This document shows, one piece after another, positions 1 through 9,713 of a DNA stretch of 64,000 bases. Made by a program: the position numbers and the translations under genes. The DNA comes from Adiantum capillus-veneris (Eukaryota; Streptophyta; Polypodiopsida; Polypodiales; Pteridaceae). The DNA lies in the NCBI GenBank assembly GCA_014529385.2, contig CM043946.1, forward strand, positions 37,770,058 through 37,834,057, written 5' to 3'. A model generated the notes under the pieces. The model had not been told where the DNA came from and ran no database searches. It saw only the letters and a program-made list of their open reading frames with translations. Position 1 is the stretch's first letter. Every line of letters starts with the position of its first letter.

Positions 1-570
1 ACCATAGCTAGGATTGGATTGGAAACTCACAAACTCATAGCAAAAGGTGTCGAAGCCTCCGCTGCTAAGATGAGATGTCCCCCTGGTCATCTGTCGTATC
101 TGCACAGCCTGACACTGTTGTCTGAACCGCGTGTCCGCTGTCCGCTCATCCTCCCTGATTTGTTGCCACGTCTTGTGTGGGATGCCCGAAGGCTTCGGAG
201 AGCCGGTCCTGAAATCCTGTCAAGATGTATCTTGTCAATATTTCACGGTGTCCCGTGCAACACCCTTGATCCACCTCCTCGGAAGATCCTTTGAACCCGG
301 AGCAGGCTGATGCTCTCTCATGATGGTCTCCACTATATAATTTATTTTGTCGCGATCCTGCTCAGGTCAAGGCGTAAGAATGCTGGTCGAAAACTGCAGC
401 TCCGCGAGCTCGCGAATCCACTGTCTCATCTCAGTCCCGACTCTATCCATGTCAATAGAACCATCTGTCCGTATAGTATAGAGCTCGGAGGCACTAGGAT
501 CGTGTGCCCCCCAATGTGTCCAAGGTGTGCTAAGAGGTGTGTTGAGAGGTGTGCCTGGGTAGGACGGGGG
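1..570 (-). pseudogene. Degenerate C-terminal region of CACTA 1 transposase
   Basis: The minus strand continues below the Thr/Pro-rich linker with open pieces such as one containing KDLPRRWIKGVARDT and a later piece with TWQQIREDERTADTRFRQQ. These resemble the charged helical C-terminal segment (Transposase_24-like) that the second CACTA element carries at 30837-31304. Stops and frame changes break it. The position after the linker is the main support. Confidence 0.4.
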
Positions 571-969
571 TCATGAGCGAGGAGGGGTCGAAGCATCTAT
601 GGACCCTCCTCCACAACAACCACCACCTCTACCTAACGATCGCCGAGATCGGCGAGTGCGCCTATGCTGCGGAGATGAGGATGTACCCGCCTCTACCGCA
701 CCCCTAGGTGTCGAAGTGGCCATGATGGGAGACCTCGTAGGCGTCGTACCCGTAGACGTCCCCCCCCCCCCCCCCATAGGTGTCCCCCCCATAGGCGTCT
801 GACCCTCGGGTGTGAAGCCCAGAGGCATAGTATCCGTGCCTCTGGCTACCCAGTATTGAGACGCCTCTGCCATTTGATTGGGTGTCATCCGTGTGACAAA
901 GCCCATAAATGCATGTGCACTCATAGAAGTGGGATCTGGAAACTGGTCTGCCATACTAAAGTCCTGCAC
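571..969 (-). pseudogene. Thr/Pro/Gly-rich linker of CACTA 1 protein
   Basis: A 132-codon open stretch starts with a short helical part (around MADQFPDPTSMSAHAFMGF) and continues into a low-complexity region rich in TP, GG and Ser, ending in an Arg-rich and Cys/Gly-rich segment. The second CACTA element has the same kind of TP-repeat linker at 31264-31680, also placed just before the C-terminal helical domain. It is part of a broken transposon polypeptide. The complementary C16 run at 760-775 codes for the poly-Gly part. Confidence 0.5.
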
Positions 970-1061
970 AAAGAAATTAAAAGAAAGTGTCAGAACACCT
1001 TTGTTTAAATTAACTTTAAGCTTAATTTTAAATCAACGTCTTCACACAAACACTTACTAGC

Positions 1062-1364
1062 CTAGGCCTTGACGAGTGAGGCATCATCGATAAGATCTTG
1101 TATCGTATCATCATCTATCTCTAATTGCAGACATAACTCTGTCCCAACTCGTTCTGGCAGATTGTCTTCATCCATTGCATCTTCATCTACAAGTGTCATA
1201 TCTACCTCGTCTGCATCATCCCTCGTATATCTGTCAGCTTCCTCTGCCATACCTTCGCCCATGTCATCTAATGTCACAGTAGTATCTACGTCGTCTGACC
1301 GACTTTCCTCCAGGAGCTCTTGCCCTTCAAATACTTGTTTATTTCTTGGAGCAACCTGAACCAC
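1062..1364 (-). pseudogene. Acidic segment of CACTA 1 protein
   Basis: A 100-codon open stretch with a strong excess of Asp and Glu begins VQVAPRNKQVFEGQEL. The VQVAPR start matches the DUF4216 C-terminal part in the second CACTA element (EVAPRSARTYEGYHVP, 32015-32284), so this is the tail of DUF4216 followed by an acidic linker. It lies between the DUF4216-like and TP-rich parts, in the expected order. Confidence 0.5.
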
Positions 1365-1494
1365 AAACCACCATTGTCATTGTCGAGGGTCCGGTACAAA
1401 GACCACTTGCTCGCAATGTTTGGGGAGAGCAAATGTGTCGCTTGCATCTGTCCAAACCTTTGTAGAATCTATTTGCACAAGCTTGTTTCCATCT

Positions 1495-1746
1495 CTACAT
1501 ACCGTTGCTAGTTATCACCTTTAACCACTTCACATCCAACAAAAACATCTCAAACCGCCTGAAGCTGACTTTCAAGATATCTGACACCAAACCACAGTAA
1601 TCCAGGCTGTTAGTGCTCTCAGTCGTGTCTCTGGCACTGACCCTGCTCTTTTGCATGAAACTAACCATTAGCCCACTGTCAAACGTGTTTCTTCTGCTGT
1701 CAATTTGTTGTGTTCTGAAATGCTTTCCATGCGACCACAGTGCCAT
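1495..1746 (-). pseudogene. DUF4216-like segment of CACTA 1
   Basis: The 83-codon open stretch contains DYCGLVSDILKVSFRRFEMF followed by LLDVKWLKV. This matches the family pattern of DUF4216 (a variable tyrosine/glycine start, then an 'IL.+.++.F...LF...W' core) and aligns with 32339-32668 of the second CACTA element. DUF4216 is found in plant CACTA proteins and its role is unknown. The frame differs from its neighbours on both sides. Confidence 0.55.
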
Positions 1747-1879
1747 CTATGTATGATACCTCCAGCCACATCTAATAGCCAGCTCTTCCTCTTCTGGAGT
1801 TATGGGTTCTCTGATCTGTTGATCTCCTCTCACTGTCTTGTCCAAGGAGAGAGATAGTCTGGCAAGGGTAAGCCTCTAG

Positions 1880-2400
1880 TCGTTCGGCTTCGCCTGAAAT
1901 TGTGTCGCTCCCTATTGCGTCTCTCTTTCTCTTCTTCGTACCTTTCAAGGCATTTTTGCATTGGCTCTAAATTTAGTATACACAACTTCATGATTTTTTC
2001 TCACATGGCATCGTTCATTTTCTTTGGCACCCCTTGCCCTTATGGCTCTTCTCCCACCAGTCTTGAATCCTCCTCATCGCTCCACAGTCGAGGCATTTCT
2101 GGGTCAGAAATGGATAGAAATTTGATCGTCAAGACAAGAGACTCTTGCACCAGCCATCCTTCTGCCATGCTCCCCTCTGGACGGGGCTTTTTGTCAAACA
2201 AAACCCTTAAGTGTTTTCATGAACCCCTTGATCGCAATTGGAAGAATGAATTGAAAGAGCTTATGCCAGTCATGCGATTTCAGTCCTGACAGTTGATCGT
2301 CACGGGTGAATGCTGTCTTGAGACATCGCATATATCCTGTTGGCGTCCTGAACTCATTGGTGAAAGGCCACAGCTCTGGCATCTTTCCAACTGACTGCAA
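1880..2400 (-). pseudogene. Tnp2 C-terminal end fused to a shortened DUF4218 segment
   Basis: The open stretch 2400-2194 reads TNEFRTPTGYMRCLKTAFT, then GLKSHDWHK (end of the Tnp2 core), LFQFILPIAI (start of DUF4218), and jumps directly to GFMKTLKGFV. In the second CACTA element (33139-33594) those two DUF4218 blocks are about 95 residues apart, so an internal deletion has removed the middle of the domain here. A frame change follows, and RPEGSMAEGWLVQESLV continues at about 2190-2120, again matching the second element. This is a dead copy. Confidence 0.6.
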
Positions 2401-2624
2401 ATCATCTCATGCAGCTCGATTGTCTTTCATTCCCATAATTGTATTCTAGAGGAGCTCTCCCACATTCTTGAATATATGCATTGGATCCATCAAATGGTTA
2501 ATTAGTAGATCACCCCAGTACGGCAACGTATGGAGAATGGACAAACGTTTCATTCCTAGAACAACTTACCCCTCATGTTGCTCCCATCGGCGACTTCACT
2601 CTTGTACATGCATAGGACGACATT

Positions 2625-3579
2625 TTACCTTTGCGGAAGTGATGGCCACCTGAAAGATAATGGTGGTGGCTTGATAAATTGTCTTTCGAAGAGAGGCTGA
2701 ATAGCGCACATCCAAAGACGGCCCGCAAATTGGACATGCATTGTATCCCGAAGTTGTAAGCCCTGCATATTTAAAGCCTGATTACGGCCAAGGCTAAGTG
2801 CTTGCGAATAGCGAGAATTTTGTAAATCAAGAACCATTACCAGAAGCTTCTCCGTATCCTGGCCAATCATGCATAGTTCACATAAGAAGTCCATGGATTC
2901 TTGCATGTTGTTGTCCTCCTAGTTCAACCGCATCTGCTATGTCGATCCCATGCCATATCTCCTGGATCTCGTCAACTAGTGACGGTAGATAAACATCCAT
3001 GTTTTTTGCCTTGAATTTACCAGGTACAATCAAGCTTAATGTCAAATGACCCTTCTTGATGGCAAGCCATGGCGTGATGTTGTAATTGATAAGGCACATA
3101 GGCCAAGTGCTCCATGATGAGCTTCTCAAGCCAAATGGATTGACTCCATCCATTGCCATGCCCAAACTCAAATTGCGTGGTTCACTCTTAAAATGTGGCC
3201 AGGTATCTTCAATGTGCCTCCAAGCCTTTGAATCATCGGGCACCCTAAATGTTGCGTTAGTGTATCTATTCGTAGGATGCCACCGGATCAACTTTGCAAT
3301 GGAATCATAACAAAACATGCTTTTTATCCTAGGAATAATAGGGGAATGCCGCAACACTCTAGCTGGCACTGTCTCGCCAATCGCATCTTGTTTGTAGCAC
3401 ATTGCTCCGCACTTAGGACACGACAGACAATCAGCGAATTCATTGCGAAAAAGAATGCAATCATTTGGACATGCATGAATCTTGTTGTAGTCCAAGCCAA
3501 CTGAGGTCAAAAGTTGCTTTGCGTCTGGCCTGGAGGGGGGCATTTCATTGCCAACCGAGAGAAGTTGCTCCCACAACAA
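2625..3579 (-). pseudogene. Tnp2-type transposase core (Transposase_21), CACTA 1
   Basis: The minus-strand open stretch 3579-2878 (233 codons) carries family hallmarks in order: HACPNDCILFRNEFADCLSCPKCG (a cysteine cluster), then PRIKSMF, IRWHPTNRYTNATFRVPDDSKAW, NLSLGMAMDGVNPFG, LINYNITPW, KKGHLTLSLIVPG and NMDVYLPSLVDEIQEIW. These are the conserved blocks of En/Spm Tnp2 transposases, which cut the element at its CACTA ends. A second open stretch (2906-2625) in another frame overlaps its end. No complete frame exists, so it is inactive. Confidence 0.85.
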
Positions 3580-3922
3580 TCTGTTTAAGCCACATTAAAT
3601 TCAAAAAGCTGCCCAAGCACGTCACCGTTGCAATCGGAAAATCTCTTTTGTAAATTACGTACCTAAACAAAGCAGTGACGCTTGCATCTGACCACCTGTA
3701 CACTGACTGAAGATTCAAAAGCGCCAGACAAGTACGAAGCACATATATTTTGGCGCCTTCATAGATTGGTTGAAGTGCCAACTTCCTCAACATTTCTTCA
3801 AGAGATAGGCGCACGGCTTCTGGTGCTGCTTCGTTAGCGTTCTCCTCGCTTGTCTGGAAGAAGGCATCGAGCATCTCCTCCATGCCGTCGTCTTCTTTCT
3901 GTAAGCCCTTTTCTGCTTCCAT
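3545..3922 (-). pseudogene. Transposase N-terminal linker, CACTA 1
   Basis: The 125-codon stretch begins MEAEKGLQKEDDGMEEMLDAF, an acidic region typical of the segment between the zinc-binding start and the Tnp2 core in CACTA proteins. It continues with LALQPIYEGAKIYVLRTCLALLNLQS, which resembles the 'plY.g.k...l..l..l..lK....+S' block that precedes the Tnp2 core, and overlaps the core stretch by 35 bases in a different frame. Function is inferred from position and pattern only. Confidence 0.6.
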
Positions 3923-3928
3923 CCTTGG

Positions 3929-4159
3929 CTATATATTGGTCGGACCTTCACGCATAATCCTTTTTCTCTCTCTCTTTCTCTCAGATGTAGGTGTTATGTC
4001 GTGAAAATCAATGCCCGTTCCGTAGGAGTCATATCGTAGATTCAGTATGATTTCTCTAGCAAACTCTCCGTACTTGTGCACATGCTCATTACATATCCTA
4101 CGCATGCGCAGGATTTGATACTTGCAGAGCGTGCACGAGCATGCAATCTTTTCCTCCAT
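3929..4159 (-). pseudogene. Transposase-associated N-terminal zinc-binding segment
   Basis: The stretch begins EKIACSCTLCKYQILRMRRI followed by CNEHVHKYGEF. This matches the transposase-associated domain of plant CACTA proteins (CPC..C.N ... V..HL...GF). The usual upstream residues are missing, so the true start has been lost. It marks the 5' limit of coding sequence in CACTA 1. Confidence 0.6.
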
Positions 4160-4199
4160 GTTAGTTGATGACGTTGCTATCTACAATGATTATGAATGT

Positions 4200-4436
4200 T
4201 GTTTTAATATATATTCTCCTCACAATGTAAACTACCTCGCATTCTCTAGTCTTGGCCCCCGATCTCCATACACCTCGGTCCAGAGGTGTACGGAGATGAG
4301 GACGACCAGGTCAAAATCTCGTCTTTATTGGTCAAATCCTATATGGGTAGACACATACGTGCACTCCCAAGTGTACATGGCAATGCATGTAGCGGGAAAA
4401 ACCCCTTTGCCTCTTTTAGTTCCATAGTTTCTTCTA
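4200..4436. other. Unassigned stretch 5' of CACTA 1
   Basis: AT-rich sequence with a few open stretches under 100 codons and no recognisable domain. It could be the 5' untranslated part of CACTA 1, but no terminal inverted repeat is visible. Confidence 0.3.
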
Positions 4437-4725
4437 GAGGGAGAGAGAGAGAGATAGAGAGAGTTTCTGTCCTTTTCATGCAATTGGTCAGCCAACCTAA
4501 CTCTTTCACGCCGACCTTCTCTATCCACTATCTATCTTTCTCTCTCTACCTCTGTAGCCATCTCTAGTTAATTCTCTCTCTATATATATATCACTCTCTA
4601 TTTCTCTCTCTCTAATTCCCTCTCTCTCTCTCTCTATCTCTCTCTATATATATATCACTCTTTATTTCTCTCTCTCTCTTTAATTTATACGAACATCTCT
4701 CTCTCTCTCTCTCCCTCTCTACCAA
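4437..4725. repeat. Degenerate CT/GA and TA microsatellite block
   Basis: GAGAGAGA-type tracts at 4440 are followed by broken CTCTCT runs with TATATATA interruptions up to about 4720. Any open frame here is a by-product of the repeat. Confidence 0.9.
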
Positions 4726-5160
4726 AGTAGAGCTCGTCGCTTTACACCAGAGGCATACCGATCGAACGAGTGACTAAGCTAGGGATATCTAGACGCCCAC
4801 AACTGCGGAGGACTACACAACATCGACAGAGGCTGCATCAGAGGATCGAGGTCACTTTGGCTCGACATGCACAACGCCCGGTCAGACTGCTGACCATGGA
4901 GGAGATTGATGAGATCAGCCAGCGACGACCCATGCTGGATCTCTCATGATCTACCTATCCCAGCTAGTTGTTTTAGCTGCTTAGTCCACACCCAACTATT
5001 TAGGATTCCAGAATATTTTATTTTGTCATTTTGTCATCTTGTTACTCTGACTTTGTATCAAAATTCACCACATTGTAACTTCCTGGTCTCATAGGCTACT
5101 TTGGCCTTTTGAAGACGTTAATATAACATTTCATTTTCATTTCTCTTTTTAATTTCTCTT
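4726..5160 (+). other. Unassigned low-repeat stretch with a short open frame
   Basis: An open frame runs to a TGA at about 4950 and ends with basic residues then LLTMEEIDEISQRRPMLDLS. An AT-rich stretch resembling a 3' untranslated region follows. It could be the tail of a retroelement polyprotein. I recognise no family and see no promoter or splice signal. Confidence 0.2.
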
Positions 5161-5227
5161 TCTTTAATTTTAATTTCCTACGCATACATTCTCTCTTTCT
5201 CTCTCTCTCTCTTTAATTTCCTACACA

Positions 5228-5266
<39 letters not shown>

Positions 5267-5405
5267 AGCTTTTTAATTTCTTATTTACACACGCACACAC
5301 ACACACACACACACACATTTCTCTCCCTTTATCTCTTTGATTTTCTACACACACACACACATTTATCTCTCTCTCTCTCTCTCTCTCTTTCCTACATATA
5401 CACAC

Positions 5406-5497
<92 letters not shown>

Positions 5498-5545
5498 TGT
5501 AGAGAGAGACAGAGAGAGAGAGAGGGGTCGGGGGGGGAGGGGAGA
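5161..5545. repeat. Compound CT / CA / GA microsatellite
   Basis: Long CTCTCT runs (longest about 5407-5461) alternate with CACACA runs (about 5224, 5288, 5346, 5466-5494) and end in GAGAGA. The tract abuts the flank of the young LTR element. Open frames over it are repeat artefacts. Confidence 0.95.
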
Positions 5546-6444
5546 GTTTCATAATACCTGCGCAGCACGTTTCAACCAAGAGATCTAAGCGAATTGCTGG
5601 CAAAAATGGCCGCCTGCGCTGTCGTGCTGTGACACGTACATAGTGGGAACGCATGCTACAAGAGTTATCTTGTATTCTTTTAGATCCATAATTATATTTC
5701 CTATAGTGTACATATGCATATTTAAGTATAATAATAAGCCTTCTATCTCATCCTATTATTTTTCTCAAGGGTAACCTATCCTTACTTTACCATCAGAAAA
5801 TACTATGGGAAAAGCATCAATAGCTTCGCCTTTTTAACTTGGGACAAAAAGCATTGATTATTTATTTCTACTATTTCATTATCATCTCACACCCTAGCTA
5901 GATCCTATATCTAGGGTAAACTCCAATATATATATATTCTATGTATTTTTTATACTTTTCTTATATTTCTTTTTAAATAGCTACTAGGAGAGAATCAAAT
6001 CCTAGTGGGACACTAGGTGGCATGATTTCAAAGATACACTTATTTTAATGCATTATTGCAAGTATGGTTACAAAACTTTGTCAAGGAGAAATGTCATGCT
6101 TTCATATGGCATGAGGTGTCCTTGGGAATTAAATGAAAGTCAAGGCTAAGGAGACCACATGAAGACTTTTGCTGCCATAGATGGACCCTATTTTGATGAA
6201 TTTTTTACACAAGTTTCCAATCCGAATTGGAGAATGATTTTAAAATGAAAAACGTAGCTAATGCGCTGAAGTTTCTGCCCATATTTTTACTTTTTTATTT
6301 GGAGCTACGGTTGAGGAGATATGATCAAAATACCGGACCCCAGTCTGCCCACATCATGCAGGGACAGCTCATTTCCAACTTTTCCAATTCCTGTTCACAC
6401 TGGCTCCTCTCTTCTTGTGTAAACCCTTGTGGGTTCCCTTCACC

Positions 6445-6452
6445 TATAAAAG
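6445..6452 (+). promoter_or_regulatory. TATA box of the 5' LTR
   Basis: TATAAAAG sits in CACCTATAAAAGGGGACC, about 826 bases into the LTR. Transcription would start roughly 25-35 bases downstream, placing U3 at about 5620-6480. The same site is at 11148 in the 3' LTR and at 34549-34556 (minus) in the LTR fragment fused to CACTA 2. Confidence 0.7.
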
Positions 6453-6723
6453 GGGACCTCTTCTTCCTTGGAAGGAACTCAAGCATTCAAGCCATTGATG
6501 AGAGGAATTCTTGAGGGAGTGAGTAGTAATGCCTAATCTTACTTAGCCCCATTAACATAAGCCCAAGCCTACACTTTCTCCTAGAGAAAAACTAGCCATT
6601 CTTGTACGCCATCCTTGGAGGATCAACTCTAATCAAAGAAGGTGTTGTACTTGGCGTATCAATCAAAGTGGAATTATCCACTCTTCTTCTCTCTCCATCA
6701 ATAATGGTGCCGAAGGGTTTCAA

Positions 6724-6860
6724 GTAAGATGTGTTCTACATTGATGTTTTCTTGATTTCTTATTGTTTTCATTTTCATCTCTAATCCAACATATATATAT
6801 ATGTATCTAATCTCATCTCCTTAACCAAACCTATCTCTCTCATTCATTCATCCTTTCTAG
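6724..6860 (+). other. Candidate leader intron in the LTR
   Basis: A consensus-like donor (CAA|GTAAGA at 6724) is followed by a T-rich stretch and an acceptor-like TTTCTAG at 6860; further AG sites follow at CTACAG and CCCCGCAG. The interval has no reading frame of note. Splicing is inferred from these motifs only. Confidence 0.3.
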
Positions 6861-7625
6861 GTTCTCTTTGCTACAGGTACATCTCTCCCCGCAGTATCCT
6901 TATTGCCTACGGGCAAGAATAGGGCTTGGGAGGGAAACTTCTCATCTCTTCACTTCTCTCATATCTACATTTCTCACACACTATCCTAGATGAATAACCC
7001 ACATGATGATCATTTCTATCGCTTTCACTCTGTACGATCTATTAGAATTAACGTATGGATTAGCCGTAAAATACACTTTCAACAACGTATAGTGTTTCTC
7101 TTCGGCACTGAAAGGCTCAATGAAATACTTCTATCACCGGATCCCATCATACTACCTCTCATAGACTATAATTTTTCTTTTGATGTAAGCGTAGTTATCT
7201 TGCTATGAACCAAGAGGATTTGTACACACAATTAATCCCAATCACTAGACAAAATATATATATTATGGTAAGCACAAAACTACAATTCCAAAGAACAATT
7301 CGTAGCCTATTTGGTCAGCCAAGATTGAATGCCATTAACTCATCCATTAACCCTTTCATATTACCCATGATACGATATGACCATAGCCTTGATGTTTTCA
7401 TCTTCGTATTGTTTTGACATTCTCTTTTGCGTTCTTTCTTTGTGTGTGTGTGACTGCAAGAGAGAAAGGGTGAGTCTTCTTTGATTGCACTTCTTTCCAA
7501 ACCCTAGTCTTCATGGCATCTATGGTTTAACTCCTTCATATAGTTTTTGTTGAGTTCTCTCACAAACTCTCACAGCCATAAGCCCGGTGCTTTCCTGGCA
7601 AGACCGCATATTTCTCGACATATTT

Positions 7626-7640
7626 TTGGTGAACCCGACG
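7626..7640 (+). promoter_or_regulatory. Primer-binding site
   Basis: TTGGTGAACCCGACG begins 5 bases after the LTR end. A TGG start complementary to a tRNA CCA end is expected of a PBS. The same 15 bases lie next to the inverted LTR at 19498-19512 (minus strand). I do not assign the tRNA. Confidence 0.75.
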
Positions 7641-7673
7641 CGAATCTGCTAGGGTGAGAGTTTGTGGGTAACC

Positions 7674-9308
7674 ATGGGTGATCATGTTGAGCAACAGGGT
7701 ATGCATTTTGACCCAGCAACAATGCAAATGTTTCAAGCATTTGCAATGTTCATGCAACAACAACATGCTACTGAAAGAAGGGAGATTTCAGCAACGAAGG
7801 CCATACAAGCGGTCGTCAACAGAATGGATCAGTTCAATGGCAAAGATGTAACCAAGTACTTACGCGAGTATGTGAAGGAGATGGAGCTGCATCGCGGGTC
7901 AGAAGGTGAGATGATTCAAAGCTTTGAGCTAGTTGTTGCTCCAGAAATTAGGGAGCATGTTAGGGCAATTAAAGATGGGCATGGGAGAAATTGGGAAGAA
8001 CTCAAAGTAGCTTTAAAGGAGGAATATTTCATGGAGGACTCTGAGAGAGTGATCAAAAGGACATTCTTAGAATGGGTAGTCAAGCCAAAGCAAGGACTAT
8101 CAATAACAGATCTACTTAGGGAATTTGAGCGGCGCTATGCACAACTCACTAGGATAGAAAGGGCCACACTAGATGCAGAGAAGACAGATCTTTTCTTACA
8201 AGCTGCAGGTAAAGAGTTTCAAGAAAATTTGGAGCTTCTTCTTGAAGATAAAGATGCTGAGCAAGGACTAAAGACCGACTGGAATGAGGTTGAAGGTGCT
8301 GTCTCACTACTTGCCAAACGACAAAGAAGAAGGGATAAGATGGTAGTAAACACTACAAGTCCTTCCACCTCAACTTCTGACAAAATGGTAAAGCCTACTT
8401 TTATCGCTCCTAAGTTTGATGAGTCCATGCTAGATGAGCTTGTGAAGGGAATGCGTGACTTGAAGGTGAAGTTTGCAAAGCTTGAAGAAAAAGGCCAACC
8501 ATCAGGGCCACTTCCTAGGCAAAGACAACAGCCCAAAGAAGGGTTTGTTAATAGATGTATGTGGTGTGATAGTACAAACCATGTAAGAAGGGATTGTGAT
8601 GATTTTAGTGATGCTTTGTCAAAAGATGTTGTCTTTTTTAAGGATGGTAAAATCCACTTAAGAGAGACAGGTCTACCCTTGAGAACTAACTTTGGGAAGG
8701 GGGGAATGCAAACCTTAGTTGAAGATATGGCAACCAAGCATGCCACCTCTTCAGTTGAGGCAACTACTTATGGTGTAAAAATTGAACATTTTTGTGATGA
8801 AGAGGTGAGCGACCATCATGGTCAAATTTGGCCAAATGTCATGCAATTAGCTAAGAAGGGAAAGCTTACAAAAGATATTCTACATGAAGCAGGAGATTGC
8901 ATACGTCTAGAAATAGGATGGAATGATCCAGTGGACTCATTGTCAGTGCATGCCTACATTACAAAATGCCAACAAAATGAGGCAATTGTAGAAGAGAAGC
9001 GCAGACGTGAGAATGCTGACGAAGGACCATCAAAAAGAGCTTCTAGAAGTGGGGGAAGAAGCGACTCAATGCCTTCTCAAACACCCTCAACAAAAGGAGC
9101 ATCTCCACCTGAATTAATCATGGAGGAGTCTACAATAGGAAAGAAGAAAGAGCCAACAAAAGGAATGACAGATGCACATTCTCTGCATGAGGATTGGGGT
9201 TCTACAGATGAAGCTATGAATCTTCAAGATTCACAAATCAAAGATAGAGAAGTGTTTGGGAATGCTATACAGGTTGAAGTGACATCAGAGGATAGAGCAG
9301 AAGAGTAA
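7674..9308 (+). CDS. Gag-like protein of the non-autonomous LTR element
   Basis: I chose the ATG at 7674 (ACCATGGGTG, a good plant start context) over the in-frame ATG at 7662. About 544 residues follow. Residues about 45-185 form a retrotransposon Gag region with helical, charged sequence such as NWEELKVALKEEYFMEDSER and LLREFERRYAQLTRIERATL. A CX2CX4HX4C zinc knuckle (CMWCDSTNHVRRDC) lies at about residues 295-308. A conserved-looking block follows (VVFFKDGKIHLRETGLPLRT). Gag packages the element RNA into virus-like particles. The frame ends at a TAA at 9306, but the same frame stays open beyond it. It is either a complete Gag or the first part of a longer protein cut by a stop. Confidence 0.85.
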   Translation: MGDHVEQQGMHFDPATMQMFQAFAMFMQQQHATERREISATKAIQAVVNRMDQFNGKDVTKYLREYVKEMELHRGSEGEMIQSFELVVAPEIREHVRAIKDGHGRNWEELKVALKEEYFMEDSERVIKRTFLEWVVKPKQGLSITDLLREFERRYAQLTRIERATLDAEKTDLFLQAAGKEFQENLELLLEDKDAEQGLKTDWNEVEGAVSLLAKRQRRRDKMVVNTTSPSTSTSDKMVKPTFIAPKFDESMLDELVKGMRDLKVKFAKLEEKGQPSGPLPRQRQQPKEGFVNRCMWCDSTNHVRRDCDDFSDALSKDVVFFKDGKIHLRETGLPLRTNFGKGGMQTLVEDMATKHATSSVEATTYGVKIEHFCDEEVSDHHGQIWPNVMQLAKKGKLTKDILHEAGDCIRLEIGWNDPVDSLSVHAYITKCQQNEAIVEEKRRRENADEGPSKRASRSGGRSDSMPSQTPSTKGASPPELIMEESTIGKKKEPTKGMTDAHSLHEDWGSTDEAMNLQDSQIKDREVFGNAIQVEVTSEDRAEE

Positions 9309-9713
9309 GAAACCTCTTGGGATATGGTCTGTGATTGGGGTGATATTTCTTATCTGTGTGAAGATGCAAATAAAGATGCTTGCCATAAAGTGCCTACTAT
9401 ACAGGGTTGCCTGCAGGTATGCAAACAATATCTGAGGTATAAAAGGGATTTAGGTCTTGTGTCACAGGGTATAAATTGCAAGCAAGTTTGTGAGCATCTA
9501 TCTGCTATGGATAGGAAGGGTATACATGGTGATTCCTTGAAGCAAGAAGAGGATGCTAGCTCTACGCTGACACCAGAGCCATGTAATGAAGAAGGGTTCT
9601 CCCTACAAGAGTGGAGACATGATTCAATTGAAGATAATTTAGCGATGAGTCAAAAACGGAGAAGGGGTGAAGATATTGTGTCAGAGAATAACTCCAAGGA
9701 GGTTTTTGAGTAG
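9309..9713 (+). CDS. In-frame continuation of the Gag frame (segment 2)
   Basis: Directly after the TAA at 9306-9308, the same reading frame is open for about 135 codons to a TAG at 9711. The residues are acidic and charged with several cysteines (for example CEDANKDACHKVPTIQGCLQ). I recognise no domain. Continuous frame across the stop suggests that segments 1-3 were one long frame of about 890 codons, or that readthrough occurs. No ATG lies in the first 15 bases, so independent translation would have to start at 9324. Confidence 0.45.
   Translation, partial: ETSWDMVCDWGDISYLCEDANKDACHKVPTIQGCLQVCKQYLRYKRDLGLVSQGINCKQVCEHLSAMDRKGIHGDSLKQEEDASSTLTPEPCNEEGFSLQEWRHDSIEDNLAMSQKRRRGEDIVSENNSKEVFE

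Larger units (their letters stand above)
1..4200 (-). mobile_element. CACTA (En/Spm) transposon remnant 1, coding strand minus
   Basis: Reading the minus strand from 4159 down gives, in the usual order, an N-terminal transposase-associated zinc-binding segment, a Tnp2 (Transposase_21) core, a shortened DUF4218 segment, a DUF4216-like segment, an acidic stretch, a Thr/Pro/Gly-rich linker and a degraded C-terminal domain. This is the architecture of plant En/Spm transposase-type genes. The reading frame changes repeatedly, so the gene is dead. No CACTA terminal repeat is visible near 4200, and the other end lies beyond the window start. Family assignment is secure; the limits are not. Confidence 0.85.
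5620..7620 (+). repeat. 5' LTR of the gag-only element
   Basis: It starts TGTCGTGCTGTGACACGTAC and ends TTTCTCGACA, with 5-bp inverted ends. It carries a TATA box at 6445 and a leader with candidate splice sites. It aligns without gaps to 10323-12323 at a constant offset of 4703 bases. Confidence 0.95.

Noticed and set aside
599-802. Pro-rich plus-strand frame
   Set aside because: Antisense of the Gly/Thr-rich linker of CACTA 1; the minus-strand reading fits the element's gene order.
5265-5654. Long open frames on both strands over CT/CA repeats (also at 55123-55420, 56578-56890, 62779-63395)
   Set aside because: Dinucleotide repeats lack stops in several frames; the predicted products are Leu/Ser, Arg/Glu or Thr/His polymers with no domain.
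6227-7417. Three small frames in the gag-only LTR that recur at 10930-12120
   Set aside because: They are repeated only because the LTRs are nearly identical; no start context or domain supports translation.
8219-8746. 175-codon minus-strand frame
   Set aside because: Shadow of the Gag frame on the plus strand, which has the zinc knuckle and Gag domain.
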